Source: Cinnamomum chago
Taxonomy: Eukaryota; Streptophyta; Magnoliopsida; Laurales; Lauraceae
DNA: 64,000 nucleotides
Direction: 5' to 3'
NCBI GenBank assembly: GCA_038049695.1
Contig: CP142453.1
Span: 116,786,001 to 116,850,000 of the forward strand
The notes under the pieces were generated by a model. The model ran no database searches and had not been told where the DNA came from. It saw nothing but the letters and a program-made list of their open reading frames with translations. The stretch's first letter is position 1. Each line of letters begins with the position of its first letter. The translations under genes were made by a program, and so were the position numbers. This document shows, piece by piece, positions 24,901 to 35,729 of the stretch.

Positions 24901-27900
24901 AGCTAAGGATAAAACATTAAGAAAATCATAGATTTAATCCTAGCCTTCAATCTCATCTCTAAACAATGAAATCCGTAAAGACTAAGAGCCCAAATGTAAT
25001 CCATAAACAACCAAAACATAAGAGGAAAGAAGTGTGTCATGATTCTTCATTCATATCATGGAGTGTTGATTTCTTTGCTATTCTCATGGACAAATCCACT
25101 CTATCTTAATTATATAAGATTCCTAAATTAAAGGCATAACACTCAAATATGGAAAGTCTGGTAAGAAACAACCAAATGAAGCTAAAGAGGGATTCGGGTT
25201 TTGCACTTAGGAGAACCTCCAGTTTTGGTTTATTGGTTCCCACATCAGGTTCAATAATTTATTTTGTAATTTTTGGGCATTTGGACCGTATTGCCCCTTT
25301 TGCTTGATCGGGCCGTTATTGAGATGGATCATAACCCTATTTGATAGATCTGATTTCTATATATATGAGGGGGCCTGATCTAAAATATGATCTACTAAGA
25401 TCTGGCTATCTGCTCTTGCATCAATATAGGAGATATCTGGTCGTTGAAAATCATATTTGTCTGCATATTTTGGACCTTGTGTAATCCCCACGCTAGCTAG
25501 TGGATCCAATTGATTCTTGATGATTGAACAACAGGCCTGAGTGACCTGTTTCATTGTTGCCCCTTGTGGATCGGATTGGATCAGACCCCCTTTTTGGGCA
25601 TGGATAAGGTGAGTCAAAACTTGATGGAATGCAGTTTTTTTTTCTTTTCTTTTCTTTTCTTTGAACTATTTAGACCATTCAAGCTTTATGGGCTCAACCA
25701 ATTGGGTCGCTAAGGTGTTGTTTGGCACCTCATTTGGTTTAGTAATTTTGACAATTGATTTGGACCCATCTTTACCGTACAAAACTAACTTCAAGCCCTT
25801 TCTCTTGATTGAGACCCAATTAGGATGGACCAAAAACCCTTGATTAAATTGATCCATACAATCAAGGACTTGATCACTCTCATGATCCATTGGATTGAAG
25901 CCAAACATTCCTGGTTGCATCATATTACTGAACTACTGATGCACAACTAGGAAGATTTTTTTTTTTAATTGGTAACATGACTCGAACCACAACCTCAAAG
26001 GCTGCAATAGCGAGCACCTTCCACTGTGTCATTGGCTCTAGCTGCTAGCAATCATATTACAACTTCAAATAAAAAGGAATGACTCGCAGAGGGTTTTTTT
26101 TTTTCCTAGATGTACAATTAATTAATAATCATAAAAACAATATCCTCCGTAGAAAATAAATCCATAGAAAAACTAACCATAAATACTTCATCTCCTGTAG
26201 CATAATTTCCAGCAGAGCCCTCCAACAGCTTCTCGAGGGCTGTGGAAGAGAAAAAAAACACGTTTAAATTACATGATTCAAAATCAGCAAGGCAAATGAG
26301 AAGGCAATGACAAGCATAACTACTACGTAATTGACTGGAGAAAAAACTTCACTCCCAAGTACAGTAATATACATCACAAGATGAATCATTTGTAAAAAGC
26401 ACAGCTATATTCTTAATGCATGTAAATCAATGTAGACATCACTCCGGTTGGAGTGAAGTTTGTGTCAGTGCCTATACATAGCAAGGTGTGTGAATGAGCA
26501 GGTTGGGTCAAGTAAAGCACCCTGCATGGTCAAATCGAAAGTGGTTAGCGAAGGCCATTAGGGTACTCACAGCAAGATATGGTCATTTCTCTTCCTTAAA
26601 TGTACAAAAATGAACTCATGTAAATTTATGAATCTGTAACTATCTGGTACAGGAGGGTTGGGGGATGAAAATGGAACCACATGGATAAGGGGTGATTCAA
26701 GTCTCACCAAAAACCAGTTAATCATAAGACCTTCATTAGAGCATTAGAAGAAATCAATGGTTTTTCAGTGTCAAATTCTCAAGGCTTTAAATCACAACCC
26801 TAGGATGGCCGGCTGGTTTTGAAACTTGACGACCCACTATCCTTGAAGGGACCTTCACATCCTATTAGTACCAACCCCAGGTGGATAAGACCGCACTAGA
26901 TAAAGGACTCACACACACCTAGAAGAAAATTTCAAGAACAGCTCAAGCCAAACCCAATTGTGCAACATTTGACATTCAATCTGGCTCAAACGCAATAGCC
27001 AAGGATTGGACAACTTTGAGGCCCTCAAAATAGTGTCACTGATGATCAGATGGTTCCCATTTTCTGCACACTACTAAGTCACAGGAGACCTTTCAAACCC
27101 TTACACCCTCCATAACTGTCATGCTTTTAGGTAGGACCCGCAGGCTATATCATCTGTATGCTAGGAACACTTTGGCGAACACCGCTCCTAGTTTCCTATT
27201 CTCAGGTGAGGCCATGTGAGGGACCCATGTCAATTAGGCCTGGTGCCAGATCATCTGTTTGGAAGGTTATGTATTTCTGTTTCTCTGCATGTGCATGTAT
27301 TGTGTCTCTGTTTGTATGTTAGATATGAAGGAACAACATTTACCGGTAAAACCTTTAATTACATAATGCTGAGCCCATGATAGTGTATCTTCCGGATATG
27401 CCTTTTTATCAAGGTAATTCTGCAGAAATGGAGAACCAGGTAACTATACCAACCTAAATGTTCAAAAGAGATGTGAATACATACGAGGAAAGAAAGAAAC
27501 TACAAGCAGAACATACCAGCAATGACTGCATATGAAGAGGTTGTATACTCGACCCAATAATGCCTGCAACCTGCAACAAAAAAATGTATCTTTTTAGCAT
27601 AACAAATATAGAAAATATAAGTGTTAAACTTTTTCAGTTGCCTTGGATTGTCTGATATACATTGTCATGTTTTAGTTAGCTATATACGTATGATGTACGC
27701 ATATATGGGTTCAGAAAACTCAACATTTGAATGCTCTACTATCTTCTGTGGCTGTGAAGCCAGCCATTATTCACAAGAGGGATCATGGGCGGCGCTAGAT
27801 GGATCTTAGTGGGGTCAATTATCTGGAAAAATATTTTTAAAAAATTCTTTAATGAATTGAAGTTATGGGAAGCTTTTGACCACACTCAATGCCTAAGTTA

Positions 27901-29815
27901 ATGGGTCATTTGTCTACCAAAAAAAAAAAACTAATGGGCCCAATTTTTATTTTTTTAAGAAAATTCCCTTTTTTAGACATTTTGTCGGTAAGTCTTCATT
28001 TACCCTAACTTAACCTCTAAATTCGGTATTCTCCCCATGTTAGAAGGAGAAAACCCTAATATTATCAAAGGTAGACGACAAATTTTGATAAAGGTAAAAA
28101 CAAATTTATTCGATTTGTGGAAGATAAGTCTTTTGTTGACCCCACTCACTTGAATTTCTGGAGCCGCCAATGAGAGGGATGTGGGATAGAAATTAAGGAT
28201 GGTAAAAGTACTCCAATTTAATAATGACTGCCATCAACTTAAGGGTTTGAAAATTTTAACCATTTAAAATTCAGGTGCTTCAATCCAACTGTGGCAACTG
28301 GCAATACACCTGCAGGGGACGGAGGGTGCATAAGGGTCCCCATATAAGTTTGGCCAGGGGTCTCATTTGAAGATTTTCCTTCATATATGAATCTCTCAAC
28401 AAGTAGCATTGGGGGGGAAACTGCTTTATAACATACCTGAAGATTCAAAGCCTTTTTCTTAACATCAACTGGCAGAAGAGCATTCTGGGGATATTTTTCA
28501 TCCAGATACTGTCCAAATTCAGTACCACCAACAATCAGGAGGAGGTATATCACAGAAGCTTTATAGCATTCCTAAATAGCCTTAAACAATGAAGTCCATA
28601 TCAGCATATATGTGCGGATAAAAGGGGACATGCCAACGGATACAGTGGGGACACGGACTTTAAGCATCAAATGAAGTTTTAGAAATAATACATTGCTTAT
28701 TTTGAGATATCGAAGTATCATAATTCATACCTTCAAAATGTAATAACAACTAAAACGCTGTTAGCATGCAAGTGCTTAAACCAGTTACAAGCCCATGGGC
28801 ACCAAAAGAAGTGTTCACATTCATAGTGATTACTAACCAGCAAGATTGCAAATGAGTCAGAAACCACCAAATCACCTTCCACTAGTACCGGAACAAAATG
28901 AACAGGATTTAATCGCTCAAACTCTGCAATCCAATCAACCAATGTCAATCAATGATTGACCAATAACTACAACCAGAGACACATCCATTGCAATTAGGGG
29001 CGGCAAACAAGTCAAGTCGAGTCCAAATGGGGGGTTGAAAAGGCATATTTACAGGATGAAGTCCAACCATATCTGACCTAGTTTTAGAATGGGTGAAGCA
29101 GCTTCAGACCGCAATTGTTACGGGTCAACCTATTTAACCTGACCCAACCTATAGAAGCTTGGCCAAACCCAATCCATTACAAATATTAAGGCTATATTTG
29201 AATTAAGTTGCAGGCCAACAAAAACCCTATTAAAAGCTCAGCTCATCCCATATAAAATAATGTAATCTAAGTACCAAAATGTTAAACAGGTGGTCCACCA
29301 AATTGTTTGAATGGGTTTATGTATGCAGGTCGGCCATAAACTAACTCATTTAAATAGGTTAGGCAGGTGATGCAAGTTCAACAGGATGACCCTAACCTAA
29401 TCCATTTAAATGTGAGTCAGGTTCTCTTGGTCATGACCCTAACCTAATCCATTTATATGGGAAATTCTAAAAAATGCCCCCTTTTCCTCCCCTCATTTTT
29501 TTTTTGTCATGAGGCCCACGTTGAGTCAATCTAGTCTTTTCACACATACTACCCCCCATGAATAGTCATGAGTCCAAATTTGACACTCATCCGACTTTTC
29601 CTCACCATTGGATTAAAATCATAACAAAATGATGCCTCTAAAATCATTAAATTTTAGGGTCATGGATCAAAAGGTTAGGATGATCTTATGGACTCAAGAT
29701 TTTGCATATAGGTAGGCCTTATATGGATCTTTCCATTCAATGGACTTCCATGATCATCAGGCATCCTAGTGGGCCCAACTAGGAGGGGTGTTTTCTCCTA
29801 AAACGCCCGGGGCGC

Positions 29816-29865
<50 letters not shown>

Positions 29866-31796
29866 GGTCGGGCTTGTGGGTTGGGTCAAACTTTGCAACC
29901 CCCTATTTGTAAATTGCAATATATTCATCTAAAACCTCCTTTACCATGGTAAGGGAACAGAATAGCATGAAAGGACAGGAAAAGACAAAACTCTTCAAAA
30001 AAATCAAGATTATGGGATACAAGATGTACAGAGGTAAGTACATATGTATGTACATATATTCACTGTGTAAACATATTTCTCTACAATTTCTGAAATGAAG
30101 CAGTTCTCTTCAAAACTTAATGCAATGCATATGAAAATGAAAGAACCTTAGATCCTATTAATGGATCAAATCAAATTTAGTTATGTGTTCAAAACTCACC
30201 TGAACTGAACTGCTCCCCTTTTGAAAGATCAACTGCTTTGTACTCGTATGGAAGCTCTATAAATTAAAAAAAAAAACCACTATCACAAATTCAGGAGAGA
30301 GAGAGAGAGAGAGAACCTGAACTTAAGTTAATCATCAAATCCATATGGAAAATGATATGTTCATCTAGTGCAGTGTGCACTCAAATTGAACATGACACAA
30401 CTCAAATGCCCAGACTGTACTTAGTCCATGAATGGGACAATTATCTACAACTCACATGGATCAGATGACTGAAATGGGCTTCAGCCACACATTGTACATT
30501 TTATTTTAATTTGATTCCCTTGGATGAATGATGTGATTGCAGTATGGTGTCGACCAATACTGAATTCTTGTGACTGTGGACTGTCTGTTTTAAGTTGATT
30601 GTTTGTTCATTCCCACTTCATTTACTAAAAGACCATTGGAACCATCGTTGGCATTTATTCACTCAAAAGCATTTTTAAAAGCTAGACTCTTCTTCTTCTT
30701 TTTTCCCCCCTCTTTTTACAGGGTGAATGGTTGCTTATTGGCTGGGTAAACCAGAAGTTTCTAAATTCTAAAGCAGCATTTGGAAATCATAATCGAACAA
30801 TGCGCTTAAACTATGCCAAAAATTGCACACTAGTAATATTCATGAGGATGAACGTAAGAACACCAAAAATGAAGTGAAAAGGGTACACTAATCATTACCG
30901 ATATTCCTCTCCGTCATCCATTTGTAAGTTACTGATCAACGGCTAAGATCATCTAGTCAATAAAATTCCTCTCCTATGACTGATTAACAGTGTGGCCCCA
31001 CCCATAGTTAACTATTCCTTACTACCAAGGGCCAAACAAATACTCCTGAAAAAAACAAAAGTGTCAAACTATGAACTAGGTCATTTGAATAATTTACAAT
31101 TTGATTCACCCAACAGTTCGACATCAATTTGGTCGAACTAGTTCGATTTCATTTAAAATGATACAAAATCAGTATTTCAATTTTTCTATATACCATACTC
31201 AGAAATGCTTTAATTTAAAAGGGAATCAAGAACACTTATCAAAAGAGGTCATATAAGTCATTTATAAACCACTACTTCAATATATAATTTGACAAGATTC
31301 AAACTGAGCATACTAATTATGCACCTATCCATGCAATCAGTCTTATTAAACTAGAGATTTCAAAGGTTCTCCTTTGAATGCTAACAAGAAAAATCAAAGT
31401 TAGCGAACTCAAATTTCCGATTGGGCGAACAAGAAATCAAACTACCCCCAACAAATTGCTGCTCCATTTCAACACACAGAAGAAATTTGAAGTTACTTCT
31501 TAGTTAAATCCTCCTAAAATTCTACATTCAACCAAACCAAAAAAAAAAAAAAAAGAGCAACTGCATTGACTATTGATCACAGACCTTTTAAATTCAAAGC
31601 GAATCTGACGCGCCACGAACACGAGCTTTGCCAATAAGAATACAACTGAATCTTTGTTGAAGAAGACGAAGAAGAACCTGCAAAATCCTGCAGTCAAATA
31701 CGAACCGTCTGTCGATATCGAAGAAAGAAAGAAAGAAAAAACCCTAAAACAGAGCAGGAGGGAGATGAAAACAAGTACCGGAGAATTCGAGTCCAT
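20768..31796 (-). CDS. GSTZ1: zeta-class glutathione S-transferase (maleylacetoacetate isomerase)
   Basis: Isomerises maleylacetoacetate to fumarylacetoacetate in tyrosine breakdown, using glutathione. Ten exons on the minus strand: 31,796-31,779, 31,687-31,585, 30,256-30,200, 28,923-28,838, 28,508-28,437, 27,570-27,517, 27,419-27,344, 26,239-26,178, 23,579-23,520 and 20,869-20,768. All introns are GT-AG and the phases agree, giving 229 residues, close to known GSTZ proteins. The zeta signature SSCSWRVR, with the catalytic serine, is at residues 27-34. The glutathione-binding VPVL and SDSFAI segments and the YLDEKYPQ helix follow. The C-terminal domain shows [17 protein letters not shown] and ADVFLAPQ. 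The first ATG chosen gives a cytosolic enzyme. An in-frame ATG 47 codons upstream (31,937) would add an arginine-rich leader. Introns carry a solo LTR, a hAT MITE and a SINE. Confidence 0.95.
21898..21932. repeat. GA microsatellite
   Basis: Uninterrupted gagaga run of about 34 bp in the last intron of the GSTZ gene. Confidence 0.9.
22280..22410. repeat. dispersed repeat, copy 1
   Basis: Begins near tgatgcccagatacgg and contains ggacacggattt and atttcaaagtatctgtgcg. Related diverged copies lie at 28,610-28,725 and 37,447-37,590 in the same orientation. Confidence 0.5.
22792..23340. mobile_element. probable solo LTR (Copia-like)
   Basis: 549 bp beginning TGTTGTGCG and ending TGCTAACA, flanked by AAAAA on both sides (a possible 5-bp TSD in an A-rich site). 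It contains the segment GGATTTACGTGGTTCACCC, familiar from plant Copia LTRs, and a TATA-like TTTATAA near 23,121. A 59-bp tandem duplication inside (23,169-23,227 and 23,228-23,286) is identical. No internal retrotransposon region is present. It sits in the last intron of the GSTZ gene. Confidence 0.65.
24035..24215. repeat. diverged direct repeat, copy 1
   Basis: Resembles 24,605-24,800: both run from an atgac(a/g)caatca start through tcttcaatcca(a/c)tgggaga-like segments. It lies in intron 8 of the GSTZ gene. Probably degraded TE sequence. Confidence 0.4.
24605..24800. repeat. diverged direct repeat, copy 2
   Basis: Partner of 24,035-24,215, same orientation, moderately diverged. Confidence 0.4.
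25967..26040 (-). repeat. tRNA-like SINE head, family S1
   Basis: On the minus strand it reads GAGCCAATGACACAGTGG (A-box-like), then GTGGTTCGAGTCATG (B box) and TTACCAATT, followed by a T/A-rich tail. Four more copies of the same 70-85 bp unit occur in this window (40,015; 46,269; 59,389; 61,325). Confidence 0.55.
27784..28172. mobile_element. hAT-type MITE with perfect 8-bp TSD
   Basis: 389 bp with termini CATGGGCGGCGCTAG and CTGGAGCCGCCAATG, plus inner inverted words AGTGGGGTCAA and TTGACCCCACT. The octamer AGAGGGAT flanks it exactly (27,776-27,783 and 28,173-28,180). It lies in the intron between exons 5 and 6 of the GSTZ gene. Confidence 0.85.
28610..28725. repeat. dispersed repeat, copy 2
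   Basis: Shares ggggacacggactttaagca, an atgaagtttta segment and a tattttgagata...gtatcataatt end with 22,280 and 37,447. Intronic, non-coding. Confidence 0.5.
28995..29904. mobile_element. possible hAT-like element with AGGGG...CCCCT ends
   Basis: Left end TAGGGGCGGCAAAC, right end TTTGCAACCCCCTA. ATTGCAAT abuts the left end (28,987-28,994), but the second copy (29,913-29,920) is 8 bp beyond the right end, so the TSD is not clean. The interior holds ggtcgggtt-like words and a TA microsatellite. It lies in the GSTZ intron between exons 3 and 4. Confidence 0.4.
29820..29861. repeat. TA microsatellite
   Basis: Uninterrupted (TA)n of about 42 bp. Confidence 0.9.
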
Positions 31797-32280
31797 GAGA
31801 AGAGAGGAGAATTTGGGAGAAGCGAGCAGGAAATGCTTCGAAAGAGGGATGTTGGTGGTGCTAGGTTGCGCCGCGTCCGTAAATACGCAATCTCTGCTTT
31901 TGTATCGGCGCGTCAACAACGAGAGTAGGCGCGCCATTGCTATCTTCTAGTCGCTACCAACCGAAGCGACAAGGAAGTAACAGTAGCTCAGCCCGAGAAG
32001 ATAATGACAGAAATGCCCTTGAAAGCCGAATATGCAATTGCAATGTCCGGGTTTGGTTTGGTGAAAGAGAGGGAGAAGAAGGGAATACAACAGTTGCAGA
32101 GGTTTAGCAGCCTGGGAATACCGTGCGTAAAAGACACTTGAATGGTGTGCGGAGAGAAGGGGTGTGGATTTAGTAGCTCTCTTTTTAGAAAACTCGATTT
32201 CACAACGGAGTGCTAATGGCACATTCCAAATTTCTCCGGGCACATTCCAAATTTTAAGACCAATACATCATTATTCATAG

Positions 32281-32948
32281 GACGTCATATTGGCACACAA
32301 TTTTTCTCCTTTCCTACATATAGTTAAAAAAAAGAACTCCTATGAAATTATCTTTTTGCATACCCTCTCCCTTTCTCTCTCCCCACCTCCCCCTTCACCT
32401 CCGACTTCAACTTAGACCGGGGCCGGTCAGTCCCTTTACTCCCTTTCTCTCTCCTTGTCTCTCTCCCTCCCCACTGTTTTCTCTCTCTCCTCCTCCCTTT
32501 CTCTCCCCCCACTTTCCCTTTCACATCCGGCTCCAACCGATCCTTCTCCTCCCTCTCCTCCTCTCTCTCCCTTCTCCCTGTCTCTCCCTCTCCCTTCATT
32601 TCCCTAGCCAGTGGCAAATCGGACAACCGGGAGATCGCACTGATTGTCGAGTTGCCTGACCTACCATCCGTCAGGGAAAGGAAAAGAGAGAGAGATAAGG
32701 AGATGAGAGGGATCAGCCGGCACCGGTCCAAGCCAGAGCAAGAGGTGAAGGGGAAGGTGGAGGGAAAGAAAGGGAGGAGGAGAGATCGTCTAGCATGGGT
32801 CCTAGCCAGAGCCGGAGGTGAAAGGGGGAGTGGAGAGAGAGAAAGGGAAAGGGTAGGCAAAAAGGTAATTTCAATTGGGGAATTTAAAAAAAAAAAGTAT
32901 ATGTGAGAAAAGAGAAATATTGTGTGGTGTGAAATTTTAAAAAATGAC
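32281..32948. mobile_element. CT-rich foldback element
   Basis: The two halves are inverted copies. ATCTTTTTGCATACCCTCTC near 32,349 pairs with the complement of GGTAGGCAAAAAGGTAAT near 32,850-32,870. The outer AT-rich ends (TTGGCACACAATTTTTCTC and AAATATTGTGTGGTG) also pair. Inside are several diverged modules with a CACCTCCGRCT...ACCGGNGCCGG core in both orientations. The long open frames here are low-complexity Ser/Leu or Glu/Arg artefacts. No TSD was seen. Confidence 0.6.
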
Positions 32949-33559
32949 ACTATTTGCCACTACCCCTAATTTCTCTCTATACTCACCCACACAACCCCAC
33001 TCGAGCCACCACCACCCCCTCCGGTAGAGAGGGAGAGAGGGATAGTGAGAGGGGGAGAGGGAGAGGGAGAAGGAGAGTGGGCGGAGGCAGGAAGGGATAG
33101 AGAGGGAGAGAGGGGGACAGTGAGAGTGAGGGAAAGAATATAGGGTAAGGGTGATTCTATATGCACCCACATGGAATGCTGAGCACACCCACTTGCCGAA
33201 CTCACCACACCCTATGATTTCTTAAAAACAATTTGTTGAGCCTACCCACCATATTACCCAAACTGCCCACGCGAGAGAGCCCAAGTCGTTCTCCTCCAAA
33301 TTTCCCTCGTCAACGGTTTTGAAAATCGTCAGATCAACGGCAGCGTCGAGCTCTTCTTCTTGTGCTGGTCGTTCTCCTCCAAATTTCTCCACTGCATAGC
33401 ACTTCTTCTTCTTGTTCATAGGTTTATCATTTTCACATTCCTTTTAGATTGTAATTTTTTCGTTAGAGATTACAGATGTTTGCAATAGGGTTGCTGCTTA
33501 TATTTTCACATTCGAAGTGCATAATCTTTGTGCATTTTGCAAAAACCCGTGGCATTCAT
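32949..33559. other. GA-rich intergenic sequence
   Basis: A second purine-rich GAGAGGG tract lies at about 33,020-33,140; the rest is unremarkable. No gene is supported. Confidence 0.5.
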
Positions 33560-33864
33560 TTTTCACGATCTACTCGGCATTACAGAACCGTGCAGGGAAT
33601 TTATGCACGGCGAATGTTAACTATGCATATAATTTATGCACGGCAAATGTATTCCGTGCATAATAGATGTCCACGACACATAAGCTGTGCACATCAATTA
33701 TTAACAGAAATATTTTGCCGTGCATAAAAATTTTGCACGAAAAAATTGCACTGTGCAGAAGCATTATGCACTAAACATTTGAACCGAGCTGCACAAGAAA
33801 ACGTGATGTCTTTTGTTATGTTGTTTCCTCTTATTGATTTTCAGTTTTTAACAGATTAGAAGAA

Positions 33865-33987
33865 ATGCCGAGAAGACCAACTCGCCGTATTGGTGGCAGC
33901 TCACAGCCGACAGGTGAACGTGCTAGTTCTTCTAACGAGCTATCGAGAGTGCGGACGAAGATTGGCATTGCTAGACCACCTCGTTGA
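33865..33987 (+). pseudogene. short leader ORF of the TE-borne PMD-like gene
   Basis: Encodes 40 residues, MPRRPTRRIGGSSQPTG onward, then TGA. Further downstream the plus strand shows a GPSDLSVLMRSH-like piece (about 34,236) and YNVQERGPLKCISHWRQL (about 34,386-34,440). These resemble the start of the plant mobile domain found in MAIN/PP7-long proteins and in some MULEs. The pieces are in disrupted frames, so I read this as a broken TE gene. The family assignment is tentative. Confidence 0.35.
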
Positions 33988-34429
33988 TGCGAGTTCTTCG
34001 ACCACCACCCTCAACGACCAACAACGTCTGAACGAAGACGAAAATTACAACAGGATCCACTCCCCGAGCCAGTTGACGAGCATGTTGACACCTCTTCAGA
34101 TGATGATTCCTAAGATGAGGAGGCACAGCCGTCTAGTCCTCCTATAGCGGCAACATGGGAGGATGATTCCTCAGACGAGTAGACACAGTCATCCAGTCCT
34201 CCTGCAGCGGCAGCAGGGAAAGGTCCTATTCTCAGTGGTCCTTCCGACCTATCTGTCCTTATGAGAAGCCATATCCATATGGGATGGGGAGGTACACGTT
34301 TATTATTTTAATATTTTAAGTAATTGTTTTTTCAAATAAGATGTTTCATAATCTATAATAACAGATATTAATGAACTTTTATACCTATAATGTGCAGGAA
34401 CGTGGCCCGCTCAAATGTATCAGTCATTG

Positions 34430-35359
34430 GCGTCAGCTGAAAATGTTCCTAGAAATATGTCACATGCATAATAAGTTTGTTGCATTCGGAAAAACAACAT
34501 TTATTGCATTCATCAGTGCTAACTCTCTATTTGTGACAATCACACAGGGTAGAATGTATCCATCCATTAATTCATCGGCCTCCCTCTATGATTCAAGGTA
34601 CACAACAGCAACGGAGAAAGTCAATTGAGTAGATGTGACACCAACAATTTCAAGCAAGGGAAGTCGATATCTATTAGTCTTGTACGTGGAATCTATTATC
34701 AAAACATCTGGAAATGCACGTAACAACTGAATAGATTATGGATGTGCCCAAAATAGGTCCATCATAGCATCTGTAATGTCATTGCTAATGTGATATTCAA
34801 TGTAGTTGTGTTTGCTCCAAATGCATCATGAGTTGCTGCATCTGTGATCGACCGGCTATCTTAGTCACCCTCCACTTCTGATGAGCATTGTAGATACTCT
34901 TCATCGCAGTGGTGTTGTGCACGTCCATTTCCTGTAATGTTCGGAGGATGTTCCTCGGCTTCACCAAACTCTTAGACATATCAATCAAAATATTGATTTC
35001 TTCCCCAAAAAGTCTTCCCAGTAAACGAGTGCCCCTCGAGATGTAGTGCGTTTGGATGATTGTGCAACCCACAAACCACTATTAACATCAAATCATCGTC
35101 ATTGGCCAACTTTTGGCCCTTCAAAGCAAAAGGGCAACTACACTTCTTCGTTCCCGTTGCCTTATTAGGATTTCTCTTTTCGAAGATCTTCAATGGACCC
35201 CTGTATAATTATTATCGGTTTCCTACCATCTCCACCAGTATCTAAAGTTTTGATTATAATTACCAAGCCATATTTCTTTCCAACTTCCCTTGTCCATTGG
35301 ATTAGGTCCTCTCGGCTTCTGAATATCATGTCAGTGGTAAAGACATTAGTAAAATCCAA
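34430..35359 (-). pseudogene. MULE transposase remnant
   Basis: Minus-strand pieces in order: an N-terminal region with DMIFRSREDLIQWTREVGKK, then a cysteine/histidine FAR1-like zinc region (GTKKCSCPF and VVCGLHNHP), then a DMSKSLVKPRNIL helix. A MULE catalytic-core stretch follows (DVLIIDSTYKTNRYRLPLL, and later VIVTNRELALMN, where the family usually has Asp instead of Asn). Frames change at least three times and in-frame stops interrupt it, so it is dead. Similarity is to plant Mutator-like transposases with an MULE domain. Confidence 0.75.
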
Positions 35360-35729
35360 AGAGCAATCACTGGCACCAGTTGACTCAATCTCCTGAAAAT
35401 ATGATTACAAATTCTTAGTACATCAATGCATGAGCCTTTACAACAGTGTAATATTATACTGCACGGTATATATATGTCGTTCTTCATATATCTGTTCGGT
35501 TTACTTTTGCTGTGCAATAAATCTTTGATTGGCATACATTTACCGTGCAAAAAATATTTATCAGATGGTATTTTGCCGTGCAAAATTAATTTGCACGGTT
35601 CTGGAATACCAAGCACGACACGAGAAAATTAATTAAACAGCTGGAAACGAAGTCAAAATGTATACCTCCTCTTGGTAGATCGTCAAATGCTTGTCCATAT
35701 TGAAAATACCTACTTCCAATAGACAATGT

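Larger units (their letters stand above)
33560..35628. mobile_element. decayed MULE with subterminal CCGTGCA clusters
   Basis: The ends are inverted: GGCATTACAGAACCGTGCA near 33,572-33,590 pairs with TGCACGGTTCTGGAATACC near 35,593-35,611. The pairing reaches outward to TTTTC/GAAAA. Inside each end lie many copies of CCGTGCA or TGCACGG (about 33,590-33,780 and 35,458-35,600), like arrays of transposase-binding sites. Between them are a broken MULE transposase (minus strand) and fragments resembling the plant mobile domain (plus strand). The exact tips and TSD are unresolved. Confidence 0.55.

Noticed and set aside
29820-29861. TA run as a possible origin or promoter
   Set aside because: Plain dinucleotide microsatellite inside an intron.
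31654-31950. 98-codon open frame on the plus strand
   Set aside because: It lies antisense over the verified first two exons and intron 1 of the GSTZ gene.
32348-32950. 200-codon open frame on the minus strand
   Set aside because: Its protein is low-complexity Ser/Leu/Pro then Glu/Arg runs, dictated by the CT/GA-rich foldback DNA, with an equally open frame on the other strand.
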